This document shows positions 24,674 through 34,088 of a stretch of DNA of 64,000 nt, piece after piece. The stretch is from Flavobacterium alvei (GTDB lineage: Bacteria; Bacteroidota; Bacteroidia; Flavobacteriales; Flavobacteriaceae). The translations under genes and the position numbers were made by a program. The stretch covers positions 436,754-500,753 of the forward strand of contig NZ_PQVG01000003.1 of NCBI RefSeq assembly GCF_002920895.1, given 5' to 3'. Below the pieces are notes generated by a model, which worked only from the letters and a program-made list of their open reading frames with translations, was not told where the DNA came from and did no database searches. Position 1 is the first letter of the stretch. Every line of letters starts with the position of its first letter.

Positions 24674-27600
24674 TTGCTTGTTTTGAATTTCAAATGTCTT
24701 TACATACTGATTTGCGTATTTTTCTTTTCGGAACTACAAGCCCAATTGTGCACCGGTAGTTTGGGCGATCCAGTTGTGAAAATTGATTTTGGTTCGGGCA
24801 CGGCCATTCACGGAAGTGCTTTGGGTACGGATATCACGAGTTATACTTATACATCCGCCAATTTTCCGAATGACGGGTCTTACACCGTTGAAAGTACCAC
24901 AAATACGCCCGGAACTTGGTGGACAACTACCGATCACACTGGCGGAGGTTATATGATGGTGGTCAACGCCAGTTTTTCCACTACCGATTATTTTTATAAA
25001 AACACTGTCACAGGCCTTTGTCCGGACACCACCTATGAATTTGCGGCTTGGGTAATGAATTTGTTGCGCTCAAACGACACGAGTCCGCCCGATATTACTT
25101 TTACCATTGAATCCACGACAGGAACGATATTGGGAACTTACAGCACGGGCAGTATTCCATTAAATTCAAGTGCAGTCTGGAAACAATACGGTTTGTTTTT
25201 TACGACCCCTGCGGGTGTTTCGACGGTTGTAATCCGAATGCGTAATAATAAAGCAGGTGCCGCACCCGGAAATGATATTGCTTTGGACGATATTACTTTT
25301 AGAGCCTGTGGACCAACGGTTACATCGGCAATTCAAAATAACAGCAATACAAGCTTAGATATTTGCCAAAACGACACCAAAAGTTATACGCTTACAGGAA
25401 CGGTTTCGTCGGGTTATTCAAATCCAGCTTATCAATGGCAATCGAGTGCTGATAACGGATTGACTTGGACGGATATTTCAGGGGCAAATTCAATTGATTA
25501 TACTTTTGTTCCAAGTTCGGTTGCAGGGACTTATTTGTTCCGAATTGCGGTAGCACAAAATGCAAATATTGCATCCACTTCGTGCAGGGTAGTTTCTAAT
25601 TTGATTACTTTTAAAGTGGGCGTGAGCCCCGAGGCTCCAACATTCACGACAGTGCAACCTACTTGCGAAGTACCAACAGGAACCATCAATATTACCACAT
25701 CAAACAATACAACTTATAGTATTGATGGAACAAATTATCAATCATCGGGAGTTTTTTCAGGTTTGGCTGGCGGTGATTACAATGTTACTGCAAAATCAGT
25801 TTCGGGCTGTGTTTCTGCGGCACAAATAGCGCACATCAATAGTGTGGCGAGTTCGAATGCAACGCCTACATTTTCGGTAATTCAACCCGTGATTTGTGTC
25901 AATCCATTTGGAACTATTACAGTTACAAGTTTGGATTTTGAGTATAGTTTTGATAATGGAATTTCTTGGTCAACTAGCAATTCTAAATCGGGACTTGTTG
26001 CAGGAGATTATTGGGTGAAAACCCGAAATAGTTCCAATTGCGAAACAACCGCAGTTATGGTTTCTGTTTTGGTTCCTCCGGGTTATCCGCCAACGCCAAC
26101 TGTTTTGGTAGCTCAACCTGATTGCATTACACCAACAGGAACTATAATTGTTTCGGATTCTGCCGCTGCATATAGTTTTGACAATGGTTTGAATTGGACG
26201 ACTTCCAATTCGAAGAATAATTTAATTCCAGCAACCTATAAAGTACTCATCAAAAATGTTTTGGGTTGTGTTTCGCTTGTTGCCAATGAAGTCGAAATAA
26301 AAGCATACATCAATACGGAGCCGCTTCCTGTAGCCACGACTCCACAGCTTTTTTGCGTCCAACAAAAGGCAACGCTCAATGATATTGCTGTTACTGGGAC
26401 AAATATCAAATGGTATGATGCAGCTGTAAATGGGAATCTGCTCCCCAATTCAACAATTTTGCAAACAGGAATTTATTATGCTTCGCAAACGCTTACCATT
26501 TGCGAAAGCGAACGAATTCCTGTGGTCATAAATATTCAAAATACGACTGCACCAACAGGAATTTCAGTTCAGGATTTCTGTACTACTCAAAAACCTACCA
26601 TTGCGAGTCTGGTAGTTTCGGGAATTATTATTGTTTGGTATGACTCTGCAACCAATGGAACGCTTGTTCCAGCCACTACAGCTTTGGGAAATGGCGTAAC
26701 CTACTACGCCTCCCAAACTGTAAATGGTTGTGAAAGTGTCAATAGATTGCCTGTTTCAGTTTCAATAGTGACGCCAAGCATTCCTGTAAAAGATGTTGCG
26801 GATTTTATTTGTGACGATAAAAATGACGGTGCAGAAGTAATAGATTTAACAAGTTATAATTCAAAAATAACGGCTTGTGGCAGTTGTACTTTTACTTATT
26901 TCACATCCTTGTCCGGCGCAGAAAATCAAACGACAAGTGACCAAGTCACCGCTGCCACAAGCTATGACTTGCCATTGGGAACAACCAAGATTTACGTTAG
27001 AATTGATTCCAATGACAAATGTTATCAAGTGGTTTCGTTGAATTTAACTTTGGTAAGTGAGCCGATTATTCCAATTTCGGATACAGTTTCTTTGTGCCAA
27101 AACGAGAATGTAACCATCGATGCAGGTTCTGGTTTCGATACATATTTGTGGTCAACTGGAGCAACTTCAGAAATGATAACCGTTGCAGCAGCAGGTTCTT
27201 ATTCGGTTACGGTAACCCAAAATCACGTAACTACGGTTTGTTCATCGACAAAAGATTTTTTGGTTCAATTATCTAATGTTGCCACAATTTCTAAAATTGA
27301 AACCCAAGATTGGACGGATGCCGAAAATGTAATTGTAGTAGAATTAGCAGATACAAGTTTAGGGAGTTATGAGTATTCGTTGGACGGCATTACTTATCAA
27401 GACAGCAATATGTTTTCGGGTTTAATAAGTGGCGATTACACTGTTTATGTTCGGGATAAAAATGGTTGCGGAACAGTCAACCAAGAAGTTTTTCTTTTGA
27501 ATTATCCCAAATATTTCACTCCAAATCAAGATGGTTACAACGATACTTGGGCGGTTAAATTTTCAGCTTCGGAACCCTCATTAATAGTAAGGATATTCGA

Positions 27601-27751
27601 TCGCTACGGGAAATTACTAAAAGAGTTAGGTGCGACTGCTGCTTGGGACGGCACCTATAATGGTCATCAATTGCCTTCCACGGATTATTGGTTCGTGGTA
27701 ACTCGGGCTAGTGGAAAAGTTTACAAAGGGCATTTTGCAATGAAAAGATAA
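24674..27751 (+). CDS. Large secreted surface protein with type B T9SS sorting domain
   Basis: 1025 aa from a TTG start; an in-frame TGA at 24650 and no earlier ATG leave little choice. The signal peptide ends near ELQAQ. A beta-sandwich region (about 25-210, carbohydrate-binding-like) is followed by repeated Ig-like/SprB-like modules, each opening with a PTF...QPTCEVPTGTI type segment, about residues 330-620. The C-terminal 75 residues (YPKYFTPNQDGYNDTW..., ending HFAMKR) are the gliding-motility-associated type B sorting domain, so it should leave by the type IX secretion system. Probably an adhesin or gliding-related surface protein. Confidence 0.88.
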   Translation: MLVLNFKCLYILICVFFFSELQAQLCTGSLGDPVVKIDFGSGTAIHGSALGTDITSYTYTSANFPNDGSYTVESTTNTPGTWWTTTDHTGGGYMMVVNASFSTTDYFYKNTVTGLCPDTTYEFAAWVMNLLRSNDTSPPDITFTIESTTGTILGTYSTGSIPLNSSAVWKQYGLFFTTPAGVSTVVIRMRNNKAGAAPGNDIALDDITFRACGPTVTSAIQNNSNTSLDICQNDTKSYTLTGTVSSGYSNPAYQWQSSADNGLTWTDISGANSIDYTFVPSSVAGTYLFRIAVAQNANIASTSCRVVSNLITFKVGVSPEAPTFTTVQPTCEVPTGTINITTSNNTTYSIDGTNYQSSGVFSGLAGGDYNVTAKSVSGCVSAAQIAHINSVASSNATPTFSVIQPVICVNPFGTITVTSLDFEYSFDNGISWSTSNSKSGLVAGDYWVKTRNSSNCETTAVMVSVLVPPGYPPTPTVLVAQPDCITPTGTIIVSDSAAAYSFDNGLNWTTSNSKNNLIPATYKVLIKNVLGCVSLVANEVEIKAYINTEPLPVATTPQLFCVQQKATLNDIAVTGTNIKWYDAAVNGNLLPNSTILQTGIYYASQTLTICESERIPVVINIQNTTAPTGISVQDFCTTQKPTIASLVVSGIIIVWYDSATNGTLVPATTALGNGVTYYASQTVNGCESVNRLPVSVSIVTPSIPVKDVADFICDDKNDGAEVIDLTSYNSKITACGSCTFTYFTSLSGAENQTTSDQVTAATSYDLPLGTTKIYVRIDSNDKCYQVVSLNLTLVSEPIIPISDTVSLCQNENVTIDAGSGFDTYLWSTGATSEMITVAAAGSYSVTVTQNHVTTVCSSTKDFLVQLSNVATISKIETQDWTDAENVIVVELADTSLGSYEYSLDGITYQDSNMFSGLISGDYTVYVRDKNGCGTVNQEVFLLNYPKYFTPNQDGYNDTWAVKFSASEPSLIVRIFDRYGKLLKELGATAAWDGTYNGHQLPSTDYWFVVTRASGKVYKGHFAMKR

Positions 27752-27767
27752 TGAATCTTAATCTCAA

Positions 27768-28664
27768 TTATTTTGTCATTTCCCTAAAAACAGTCTCTAG
27801 ATTTTTATTTTTTTGGTTAAGTTGTAAAGTTCTTAATCCATTAGCATTGGCAAAATCAAAAACGGCCGGACGCATGTCTTTATCGGCGTTGAAAGTCAAT
27901 TCCCAAATAGAATCTTGTGTGTTTTTATAGGAAACTAGATTTTCGATTCTAGCGATTAATGCAAAATCAACAGTTTTGTCAAATTCTACTTCGATTACTT
28001 GTTCGGTCGTTGTGGAAATCAATTTGTCTAGTTTTTTGTCGGCAACAATTTTTCCTTTGTCAATGATAATCACTCGGTCACAAATAGCTTCTACTTCCTG
28101 CATAATATGCGTCGAAAGGAAAACGGTTTTGTCCTTACCAACATTTTTAATCACATTTCTAATTTCAACTAATTGGTTGGGGTCTAAACCCGTTGTTGGT
28201 TCATCCAAAATCAAAACATCGGGATTGTGCAATAAAGCGTTTGCCAATCCCACGCGTTGGCGGTATCCTTTGGATAATTGTCCTATTTTCTTGTGGCTCT
28301 CATTGGATAACCCCGTCAATTGAATCACTTCTTCAATTCTGGGTTTAGCTACTTTGTACACATCGGCATTGAAAGCCAAATATTCTCTCACGTACAAATC
28401 CAAATACAACGGATTGTGTTCCGGTAAATAACCGATAGATTGTTGTACAGATTTGGATTGCGAATTAACATCAAATCCATTTACAGTTGCTAAACCTTCA
28501 TCGGCAGCGATATAGGTCGTTAATATTTTCATCAAAGTCGATTTTCCTGCGCCATTCGGCCCCAAAAAACCTACGATTTCTCCTTTTTGGATTGAAAATG
28601 AAACGTTGTCTAGTGCTTTTTGGACTCCGTAACTTTTCGAAATGTTGTTTACTTCTATTGACAT
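27768..28664 (-). CDS. gldA: Gliding-motility ABC transporter ATP-binding protein GldA
   Basis: 298 aa from the ATG at 28664 (MSIEVNNISKSYG); a longer frame upstream exists, but it runs through the promoter. Walker A GPNGAGKST, ABC signature LSKGYRQRVGLANAL, Walker B VLILDEPTTGLDP and the switch His in STHIMQEVE are all present. It matches GldA as I remember it from Flavobacterium johnsoniae in start, length and the YLDLYVREYLAFNADVYK region. GldA works with the GldF and GldG permeases, which are not in this window. It is convergent with the T9SS surface protein gene. Confidence 0.9.
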   Translation of the reverse strand: MSIEVNNISKSYGVQKALDNVSFSIQKGEIVGFLGPNGAGKSTLMKILTTYIAADEGLATVNGFDVNSQSKSVQQSIGYLPEHNPLYLDLYVREYLAFNADVYKVAKPRIEEVIQLTGLSNESHKKIGQLSKGYRQRVGLANALLHNPDVLILDEPTTGLDPNQLVEIRNVIKNVGKDKTVFLSTHIMQEVEAICDRVIIIDKGKIVADKKLDKLISTTTEQVIEVEFDKTVDFALIARIENLVSYKNTQDSIWELTFNADKDMRPAVFDFANANGLRTLQLNQKNKNLETVFREMTK

Positions 28665-28681
28665 CGCTATTATATTTGAAG

Positions 28682-28689
28682 CAAAAGTA
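28682..28689 (-). promoter_or_regulatory. gldA -7 element
   Basis: Minus-strand TACTTTTG (28689-28682), a full TAnnTTTG match, lies about 18 nt before the ATG at 28664, so the transcript would be nearly leaderless. No good -33 element is visible. Confidence 0.5.
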
Positions 28690-28883
28690 AACAGAATATT
28701 TCTTGATTTATTGTTTTTTAAATATACAATAGACAAAAAGACTTGGTTGAAGGTTTTTGCTATTGAAAGTTATCCAAATTTGGTTGCTTAATTGTTATTT
28801 TAAGGATTGATTTTTAATTATTTAGCAATAAAAAGCAGTTTTTGTAGAAAATTCCTTTTTTATTGTGTGAAATTGGTCTTTTT

Positions 28884-28915
28884 TTTGGGTTGACAAAAAA
28901 ATATTTATACATTTG
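28884..28915 (+). promoter_or_regulatory. pheA operon promoter
   Basis: TTTG (28884-28887), 20-nt spacer, TACATTTG (28908-28915), full consensus. The predicted start, near 28922, is 23 nt before the leader peptide. The preceding gap (28737-28883) is AT-rich with nothing else recognisable. Confidence 0.8.
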
Positions 28916-28944
28916 CAGGGAATTTATCAAAAAGCAGAAACAAA

Positions 28945-29001
28945 ATGTCATCTAACCGTTTTTATTTTAGCAATACTTACTATTTCTTCTTTAGGAAGTA
29001 A
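28945..29001 (+). CDS. Phe/Tyr-rich leader peptide of the pheA operon
   Basis: 18-residue ORF, MSSNRFYFSNTYYFFFRK. Five Phe and three Tyr among 18 residues, with a Tyr-Tyr-Phe-Phe-Phe run just before the stop. It lies 23 nt after a consensus promoter start, ends 51 nt before an intrinsic terminator, and pheA follows. This is the classic attenuation layout, with Phe (and probably Tyr) tRNA charging as the signal. Confidence 0.9.
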   Translation: MSSNRFYFSNTYYFFFRK

Positions 29002-29081
29002 GGATTGTCTATGGTTATTTGAAAGATTAAGAAGCAAATAAAACTAATATACAATCCTGATGAAAATCAGGATTTTTTTTT
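29001..29081 (+). terminator. pheA attenuator with antiterminator
   Basis: Terminator: AATCCTGAT (29053-29061) pairs perfectly with ATCAGGATT (29066-29074), followed by T to 29081. Antiterminator: AGGATTGT (29001-29008), starting in the leader stop codon, is the exact complement of ACAATCCT (29051-29058), the terminator 5' arm. In addition CTTCTT in the Phe codons can pair with AAGAAG near 29030, so ribosome position can choose among folds. Confidence 0.85.
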
Positions 29082-29089
29082 GAGTATAA

Positions 29090-29917
29090 ATGAAAACAAA
29101 AATTGCAATTCAAGGTATTAAAGGGTCATTCCATCATCAGGTGGCGCAGGAATACTATTCTCAGGATGTTGAGGTAGATGAATGTATGTCGTTTGAAGAA
29201 TTGGTAGATAGCGTTTTGTCTGGAAAAACAGATCAAGCGGTTATGGCTATTGAGAATTCTATTGCGGGACCAATTATTCCTAATTATGCGTTGATTGACA
29301 AGAACAATTTGCATATTATCGGAGAGCATTATTTAAGTATTCATCAAAATTTTATGGCTTTGAAAGGTCAAAAAATTGAGGATATTCAAGAAGTACATTC
29401 GCATCCCATTGCTTTGTTGCAGTGTATGCAGTTTTTGAAAAAATACCCGCACATAAAAATTGTCGAGGATAAAGATACGGCCGAAACAGCTAGAAGAATT
29501 CACGAAAAACAGTTGAAAGGAGTTGCCGCAATTGCTAGTAAAGCAGCTTCTGAAATGTATGATTTGGAGATTTTGGCACCAGAAATCCAAACAATCAACA
29601 ACAATATGACTCGTTTTGTGATTATCAACAAAGAAGAAAAATTTGTTGAAGAAGACGAAATTAATAGAGCTTCCATCAAATTCGAATTGGATCACAAACG
29701 TGGAAGTTTAGCCGCAGTTTTGAACGTAATGAGCGATTGCAAATTGAATTTGACGAAAATTCAATCCTTGCCAAAAATAGAAACACCTTGGAAATATTCG
29801 TTTTTTGTGGACGTGACTTTCGATAAATACGAAGATTACGCCAAAGCAAAATCGCTATTGGAAATTATGGCGGAATATTTCAAAGTGTTGGGTGAATATA
29901 AAAATACAAAACCGTAA
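29090..29917 (+). CDS. pheA: Prephenate dehydratase
   Basis: 275 aa: dehydratase domain (1-180; GIKGSFHHQVAQEYY, AIENSIAG, the TRFVII catalytic motif near 180) and a C-terminal ACT domain (about 195-270; KRGSLAAVLNVMSDCKLNLTKIQSLPK). It converts prephenate to phenylpyruvate. The ACT domain normally mediates feedback inhibition by Phe; the usual ESRP is replaced by QSLPK, as in other Bacteroidota as far as I recall. There is no chorismate mutase domain; that activity is fused to the DAHP synthase three genes downstream. Confidence 0.95.
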   Translation: MKTKIAIQGIKGSFHHQVAQEYYSQDVEVDECMSFEELVDSVLSGKTDQAVMAIENSIAGPIIPNYALIDKNNLHIIGEHYLSIHQNFMALKGQKIEDIQEVHSHPIALLQCMQFLKKYPHIKIVEDKDTAETARRIHEKQLKGVAAIASKAASEMYDLEILAPEIQTINNNMTRFVIINKEEKFVEEDEINRASIKFELDHKRGSLAAVLNVMSDCKLNLTKIQSLPKIETPWKYSFFVDVTFDKYEDYAKAKSLLEIMAEYFKVLGEYKNTKP

Positions 29918-29981
29918 AAAGGAAATTCCAAAAGACAAAAAACAAATTCCAAAAGGAACAGCGTTAGGAAAAATTACAAAT

Positions 29982-31130
29982 ATGATTGCAACAGCAAAGC
30001 GTTTAGACATAGTTGAAGAATATTATTTTTCTTCAAAACTTCGCGAAGTAAGACAATTGGCTTCCGAAGGGAAACCAATCATCAATATGGGAATTGGTAG
30101 CCCCGATTTGAAGCCCTCACAAGCCGTTATTGATGCAGTAACTTTGGCAATGCAGGAAGAAAATGCACATCAATACCAGAGTTACCAAGGCTTGCCGGAA
30201 TTGAGAAGCAGTATGGCCGATTTTTATCAAAGCAATTATGGAGTTGCCTTGAATCCGAACACTGAAATTTTGCCTTTGATGGGTTCCAAAGAAGGAATTA
30301 TGCATATTTCATTGGCGTTTTTGAACGAAGGCGACCAAGTTTTGATTCCAAATCCAGGATATCCTACTTATTCTTCGGTGACGAATTTGGTTGGAGCAGT
30401 ACCGGTTTATTACGATTTGAAAGAAGCCAACAATTGGGAACCTGATTTCGAAGCTTTGGAAAAATTGGATTTATCGAAAGTGAAATTGATGTGGTTGGGA
30501 TATCCTCATATGCCGACAGGAGCAAGAGGAAGTCTAGAATTGTTCGAAAAGTTGGTGGCTTTCGCCAAAAAACACAACATATTGTTGATTAACGACAATC
30601 CGTATAGTTTTGTATTGAATGACAAACCAATGAGTTTGTTGCAAGTGGAAGGCGCAAAAGACGTGGCATTAGAATTGAATTCTTTGTCAAAAACCTTCAA
30701 TATGGCAGGTTGGCGAGTGGGAATGGTGTTGGGAAATGCTACTTGTATCGATGCGGTTTTGAAAGTAAAAAGCAATATGGACAGCGGAATGTTCTTCGGA
30801 ATTCAAAAAGGAGCCATTGAAGCTTTGAAAAGCGACAAATCTTGGTTTGATTCAATGAATGCGGTTTACAAGAAAAGAAGAGTTCTTACTGAACAATTAG
30901 CTGAAAAGTTGGGTTGTGAAGTGTATAAAGAAGGTGTTGGCTTGTTTGTTTGGGCTAAATTGCCAGCAGGAATCACATCTTCGGAAGATTTTATAGACAA
31001 GATTTTATATGAAAAATCAATATTCATAACACCGGGAACTATTTTCGGTTCTAATGGAGAAGGGTATATCCGATTTGCACTTTGCGTGAAAGAAGAAAAA
31101 GTACAGGAAGCGATAGATCGATTTAGTTGA
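29982..31130 (+). CDS. Class I/II aminotransferase of the aromatic operon
   Basis: About 382 aa from the ATG at 29982 (MIATAKRLDIVEEYYFSSKLREV); the longer frame from 29892 would overlap pheA and reads through repetitive spacer. Fold-type I PLP enzyme: PLP lysine in SLSKTFNMAGWRVG, NPGYPTY and the C-terminal IRFALCV arginine segment. Between pheA and tyrA it most likely transaminates phenylpyruvate, hydroxyphenylpyruvate or prephenate; the exact acceptor is inference. The stop codon (31128-31130) lies inside a heptamer array. Confidence 0.88.
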   Translation: MIATAKRLDIVEEYYFSSKLREVRQLASEGKPIINMGIGSPDLKPSQAVIDAVTLAMQEENAHQYQSYQGLPELRSSMADFYQSNYGVALNPNTEILPLMGSKEGIMHISLAFLNEGDQVLIPNPGYPTYSSVTNLVGAVPVYYDLKEANNWEPDFEALEKLDLSKVKLMWLGYPHMPTGARGSLELFEKLVAFAKKHNILLINDNPYSFVLNDKPMSLLQVEGAKDVALELNSLSKTFNMAGWRVGMVLGNATCIDAVLKVKSNMDSGMFFGIQKGAIEALKSDKSWFDSMNAVYKKRRVLTEQLAEKLGCEVYKEGVGLFVWAKLPAGITSSEDFIDKILYEKSIFITPGTIFGSNGEGYIRFALCVKEEKVQEAIDRFS

Positions 31131-31190
31131 TAGTTGATAGTTGTTGGTTGATAGCTGAAACCAACAAATATCAACCAACAACCAACAACT
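31126..31190 (+). repeat. Inverted heptamer arrays between aminotransferase and tyrA
   Basis: GTTGATA, GTTGATA, GTTGTTG, GTTGATA (31126-31153), then ACCAACA, AATATCA, ACCAACA, ACCAACA (31160-31187). The first heptamer contains the aminotransferase stop codon. Confidence 0.9.
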
Positions 31191-31199
31191 TTAAAAAAA

Positions 31200-32051
31200 A
31201 TGAAAGTACACGTAATAGGAATAGGATTGATTGGCGGTTCGATGGTATTGGACATCAAATCGCTACATCCAGAGGCGACTATTTATGGAATTGACAACAA
31301 TGAAAGTCATTTGGCGGAAGCCATCGCTCTTGGAGTTGTGGACCAAGCGGCGACTTTTGATGATTTGGCGGAAGCCGATTTTGTAATTGTTTCTGTTCCA
31401 GTGGATGTTGCATTGATTGTTTTGCCAAAAGTTTTGGATGCTGTTGGGGAAAATACAATTGTTTTTGAAGTGGGTTCCACCAAAACACCCATTTGCGAAG
31501 CCATTGCAAATCATCCCAAAAGAAGAAATTTCATTGCCACGCATCCTATTGCGGGAACGGAATTTTCAGGGCCTTCGGCGGCGATAAAAAACTTGTTTCA
31601 AGGGAAAACGAATATCATTTGTGAGGTCGAAAAAACGACTTTCAAATTACAGGAAAAAGCCTTGGATTTGTTCAAAAGTATGGGAATGAGAATTCGATAT
31701 ATGGATCCAAAGTCACATGATAAGCACATTGCTTATGTATCGCATTTGTCGCACATTAGTTCGTTTATGCTTGGAAAAACGGTGATTGATAAAGAGAAAG
31801 TCGAGCAAGATATTTTTGATATGGCGGGTTCTGGATTCGAAAGTACAGTGCGTTTGGCCAAAAGTTCCCCAGCTATGTGGACACCGATTTTCAAACAGAA
31901 TAAAAAGCAAGTGGTCAAGGGTTTAGAAGAATATATTTCGAATCTTATCCATTTCAAAGAATTATTAGAGAATGATGATTACGATGCGATTTTCAACGAA
32001 ATGCAGAGTGTCAATAAAATAAAAGAAATCCTGAACGGAATGAAAAAATAG
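31200..32051 (+). CDS. tyrA: Prephenate dehydrogenase
   Basis: 283 aa. The NAD-binding loop GIGLIGGS is at 7-14, with FVIVSVPVDV and the THPIAGTEFSGP motif carrying the catalytic His. It forms 4-hydroxyphenylpyruvate from prephenate. There is no ACT or chorismate mutase domain. It is the third gene of the aromatic operon, after a heptamer hairpin. Confidence 0.94.
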   Translation: MKVHVIGIGLIGGSMVLDIKSLHPEATIYGIDNNESHLAEAIALGVVDQAATFDDLAEADFVIVSVPVDVALIVLPKVLDAVGENTIVFEVGSTKTPICEAIANHPKRRNFIATHPIAGTEFSGPSAAIKNLFQGKTNIICEVEKTTFKLQEKALDLFKSMGMRIRYMDPKSHDKHIAYVSHLSHISSFMLGKTVIDKEKVEQDIFDMAGSGFESTVRLAKSSPAMWTPIFKQNKKQVVKGLEEYISNLIHFKELLENDDYDAIFNEMQSVNKIKEILNGMKK

Positions 32052-32123
32052 ACAATTGCAAAAATCAATTGCAATGTCAATAGAACAACACACAATAAAA
32101 CAATAAAAATTAAATTAGAAAAG

Positions 32124-33203
32124 ATGGAAAACAAGAAAGAAATGAGAAATTGGTTGAACGACTTCAATTTGTCTCATCCATTAGTGATAGCAGGACCTTG
32201 TAGTGCTGAAACAGAAGAGCAAGTATTGAAAATTGCCCACGAATTGAAAGATTCTGATGTAAGCGTTTTTAGAGCTGGAATCTGGAAACCAAGAACTCGT
32301 CCAGGAGGATTTGAAGGTGTTGGAGAAATTGGATTGAAATGGTTGAAAAAAGCAAAAGCGGAAACAGGAATGCTAATGGGAACTGAGGTTGCCACTGCTG
32401 CACACTGTAAATTAGCTTTGGAATATGATATCGATGTTTTATGGGTTGGTGCTCGTACAACGGCAAATCCATTTGCGGTTCAAGAAATTGCGGATACCTT
32501 AAAAGGAACAGATAAAATCGTTTTAATCAAAAATCCAGTAAATCCTGATATGGCTTTATGGTTAGGTGGAGTTGAGCGTTTGTATGCAGCCGGAATCGAA
32601 AAATTAGGAGTAATTCACAGAGGTTTTTCTACTTACGAAAAAACCAAATACAGAAACATTCCAGAATGGCAAATTGCTATCGAATTGCAAAATAAATTCC
32701 CTGATTTACCATTAATTATCGATCCATCACACATCACTGGAAACCGTGATATGATTCTTGAAGTAACTCAAGAAGCTTTGGATTTGAATTATGATGGTAT
32801 GATTATCGAAACGCATATCGATCCAGAAAATGCTTGGTCTGATGCAGCTCAACAAGTAACTCCAGACGCTTTGAAACAAATTTTGAAGGACTTGAAAATT
32901 AGAAACTTGAGTGGAGATTCGGATTTTGAAAGTAAAATGACAAAATTAAGAGCTAATATCGATGTTTTGGATGCTAATTTGTTAGAGCTTTTAGGAAAAC
33001 GTATGAAAGTAGCCGATGAAATTGGTCAAGTGAAAAAAGAAAACAATGTAGCTGTTTTACAAAACAACCGTTGGAATGAAATTCAAGCCAAAATGGTTGC
33101 CGAAGGTGCCAAAAAAGGGTTGACAGAAGAATTTATCGTTAAATTGTTCAGAGGAATTCACCAAGAAAGTATTGAACACCAAGAGAAAATATTGAATTCT
33201 TAA
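32124..33203 (+). CDS. aroF: Bifunctional DAHP synthase / chorismate mutase
   Basis: 359 aa. Residues 1-255 are a type I-beta (KDO8P-like) DAHP synthase: VIAGPCSAET, FRAGIWKPRTRPGGFEG, GTEVAT and DPSHITGNRD. Residues about 265-359 are an AroQ-type chorismate mutase helix bundle (LRANIDVLDANLLELLGKRMKVADEIGQVKK). It makes the first shikimate intermediate and also prephenate, and the mutase domain commonly confers feedback on the synthase. Last gene of the aromatic operon. Confidence 0.95.
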   Translation: MENKKEMRNWLNDFNLSHPLVIAGPCSAETEEQVLKIAHELKDSDVSVFRAGIWKPRTRPGGFEGVGEIGLKWLKKAKAETGMLMGTEVATAAHCKLALEYDIDVLWVGARTTANPFAVQEIADTLKGTDKIVLIKNPVNPDMALWLGGVERLYAAGIEKLGVIHRGFSTYEKTKYRNIPEWQIAIELQNKFPDLPLIIDPSHITGNRDMILEVTQEALDLNYDGMIIETHIDPENAWSDAAQQVTPDALKQILKDLKIRNLSGDSDFESKMTKLRANIDVLDANLLELLGKRMKVADEIGQVKKENNVAVLQNNRWNEIQAKMVAEGAKKGLTEEFIVKLFRGIHQESIEHQEKILNS

Positions 33204-33224
33204 TTCAATAATTTTTATAAAATT

Positions 33225-33260
33225 AATCTCCACAGTTTTTTAATTGTGGGGATTTTTTTT
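33225..33260 (+). terminator. Intrinsic terminator of the aromatic operon
   Basis: AATCTCCACA (33225-33234) pairs with TTGTGGGGATT (33244-33253 region) with one G-U, followed by eight T. Confidence 0.85.
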
Positions 33261-33264
33261 GTTT

Positions 33265-34005
33265 TTAAAAGTATTTAAGGATTAAATCAACAACAAGAAT
33301 TACGGAAACTAAACAAGTTAAAAATATCAATTGACTCAATAAGGTAAGTAGAAATGATTTTTTTAAACTCATTTTGTTGAAAAATTGCGCATTGGTCCAA
33401 TAGATAAAAACAACATCAACAAGATAAATAGCGAAAGAAAGGGCTGTCATTGTGTGTGTTCCGTTGAAATAATAGATCAAAGGAAATAGCGCAATATGCA
33501 CAAATAGTTTCTGAGAAGCCTTGAAAGTATTCATGATGAAATATTCCACTAAATTGTACCCTTGTTTCCTAAAAGCAATGCTTGTGCCAATGGTGTACAA
33601 AGGAATCATCAAAAGAGTTGTCCAAGCATAATGTGTGCCCATCCATTCGTTGAATTTGACGTTGTCGATTCCAGTTTCTGTGGAACTTTGCGCTGTCGTT
33701 TCAACAAAACTGATATGGAAATAATGATACATAAATCCATAAAGAGATGCCAAAACAATAACCAAAGACATTGGTTTTAAATGTTTAATGCGCTTTCCTT
33801 CAATAAATTCTCTTATTGCATGTCCTGGTCTGGTGAATAATTGCTTGCCTGAATACAAAATTCCTTCGTCAAAATGGAATAAACTGTGTCTGATTTCGTG
33901 CCATAGAAAATGAAAATTAATTCGGTGCGTTTCGGCAGTTTGTCCACAATTGCTACAATAATGTCCTGTATAAATATGGTTACAGTTTTTGCAAGTTATT
34001 TTCAT
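33265..34005 (-). CDS. DUF3667 family membrane protein
   Basis: 246 aa. An N-terminal zinc-ribbon-like CKNCNHIYTGHYCSNCGQ (4-21) precedes a conserved HEIRHSLFHFDEG and TRPGHAIREFIEGKR (about 55-70), which identify DUF3667, and then several hydrophobic segments (about 78-96, 128-148, 163-182, 185-200, 216-243). Function is unknown; it is an integral membrane protein. It is divergent from rsgA and converges on the aromatic operon terminator. Confidence 0.85.
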   Translation of the reverse strand: MKITCKNCNHIYTGHYCSNCGQTAETHRINFHFLWHEIRHSLFHFDEGILYSGKQLFTRPGHAIREFIEGKRIKHLKPMSLVIVLASLYGFMYHYFHISFVETTAQSSTETGIDNVKFNEWMGTHYAWTTLLMIPLYTIGTSIAFRKQGYNLVEYFIMNTFKASQKLFVHIALFPLIYYFNGTHTMTALSFAIYLVDVVFIYWTNAQFFNKMSLKKSFLLTLLSQLIFLTCLVSVILVVDLILKYF

Positions 34006-34062
34006 TATTAAACCTTTTAAGAGATAAAAAGTACTTTCAACTGTAAACCTAAAACAAAATTT

Positions 34063-34070
34063 TATCTTTG
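34063..34070 (+). promoter_or_regulatory. rsgA -7 element
   Basis: TATCTTTG, full TAnnTTTG match, about 60 nt upstream of the rsgA ATG. The leader it predicts runs through an aatcnna-type heptamer array (34089-34130). Confidence 0.55.
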
Positions 34071-34088
34071 CAAAGATTTAAGGTTTAA

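Noticed and set aside
28665..28736. N-terminal extension of GldA
   Set aside because: It runs through the TACTTTTG promoter element, and the MSIEVNNISKSYG start matches the family.
29892..29981. Longer N-terminus for the aromatic aminotransferase
   Set aside because: It would overlap pheA and translates a lysine-rich repetitive spacer; the ATG at 29982 begins the conserved sequence.
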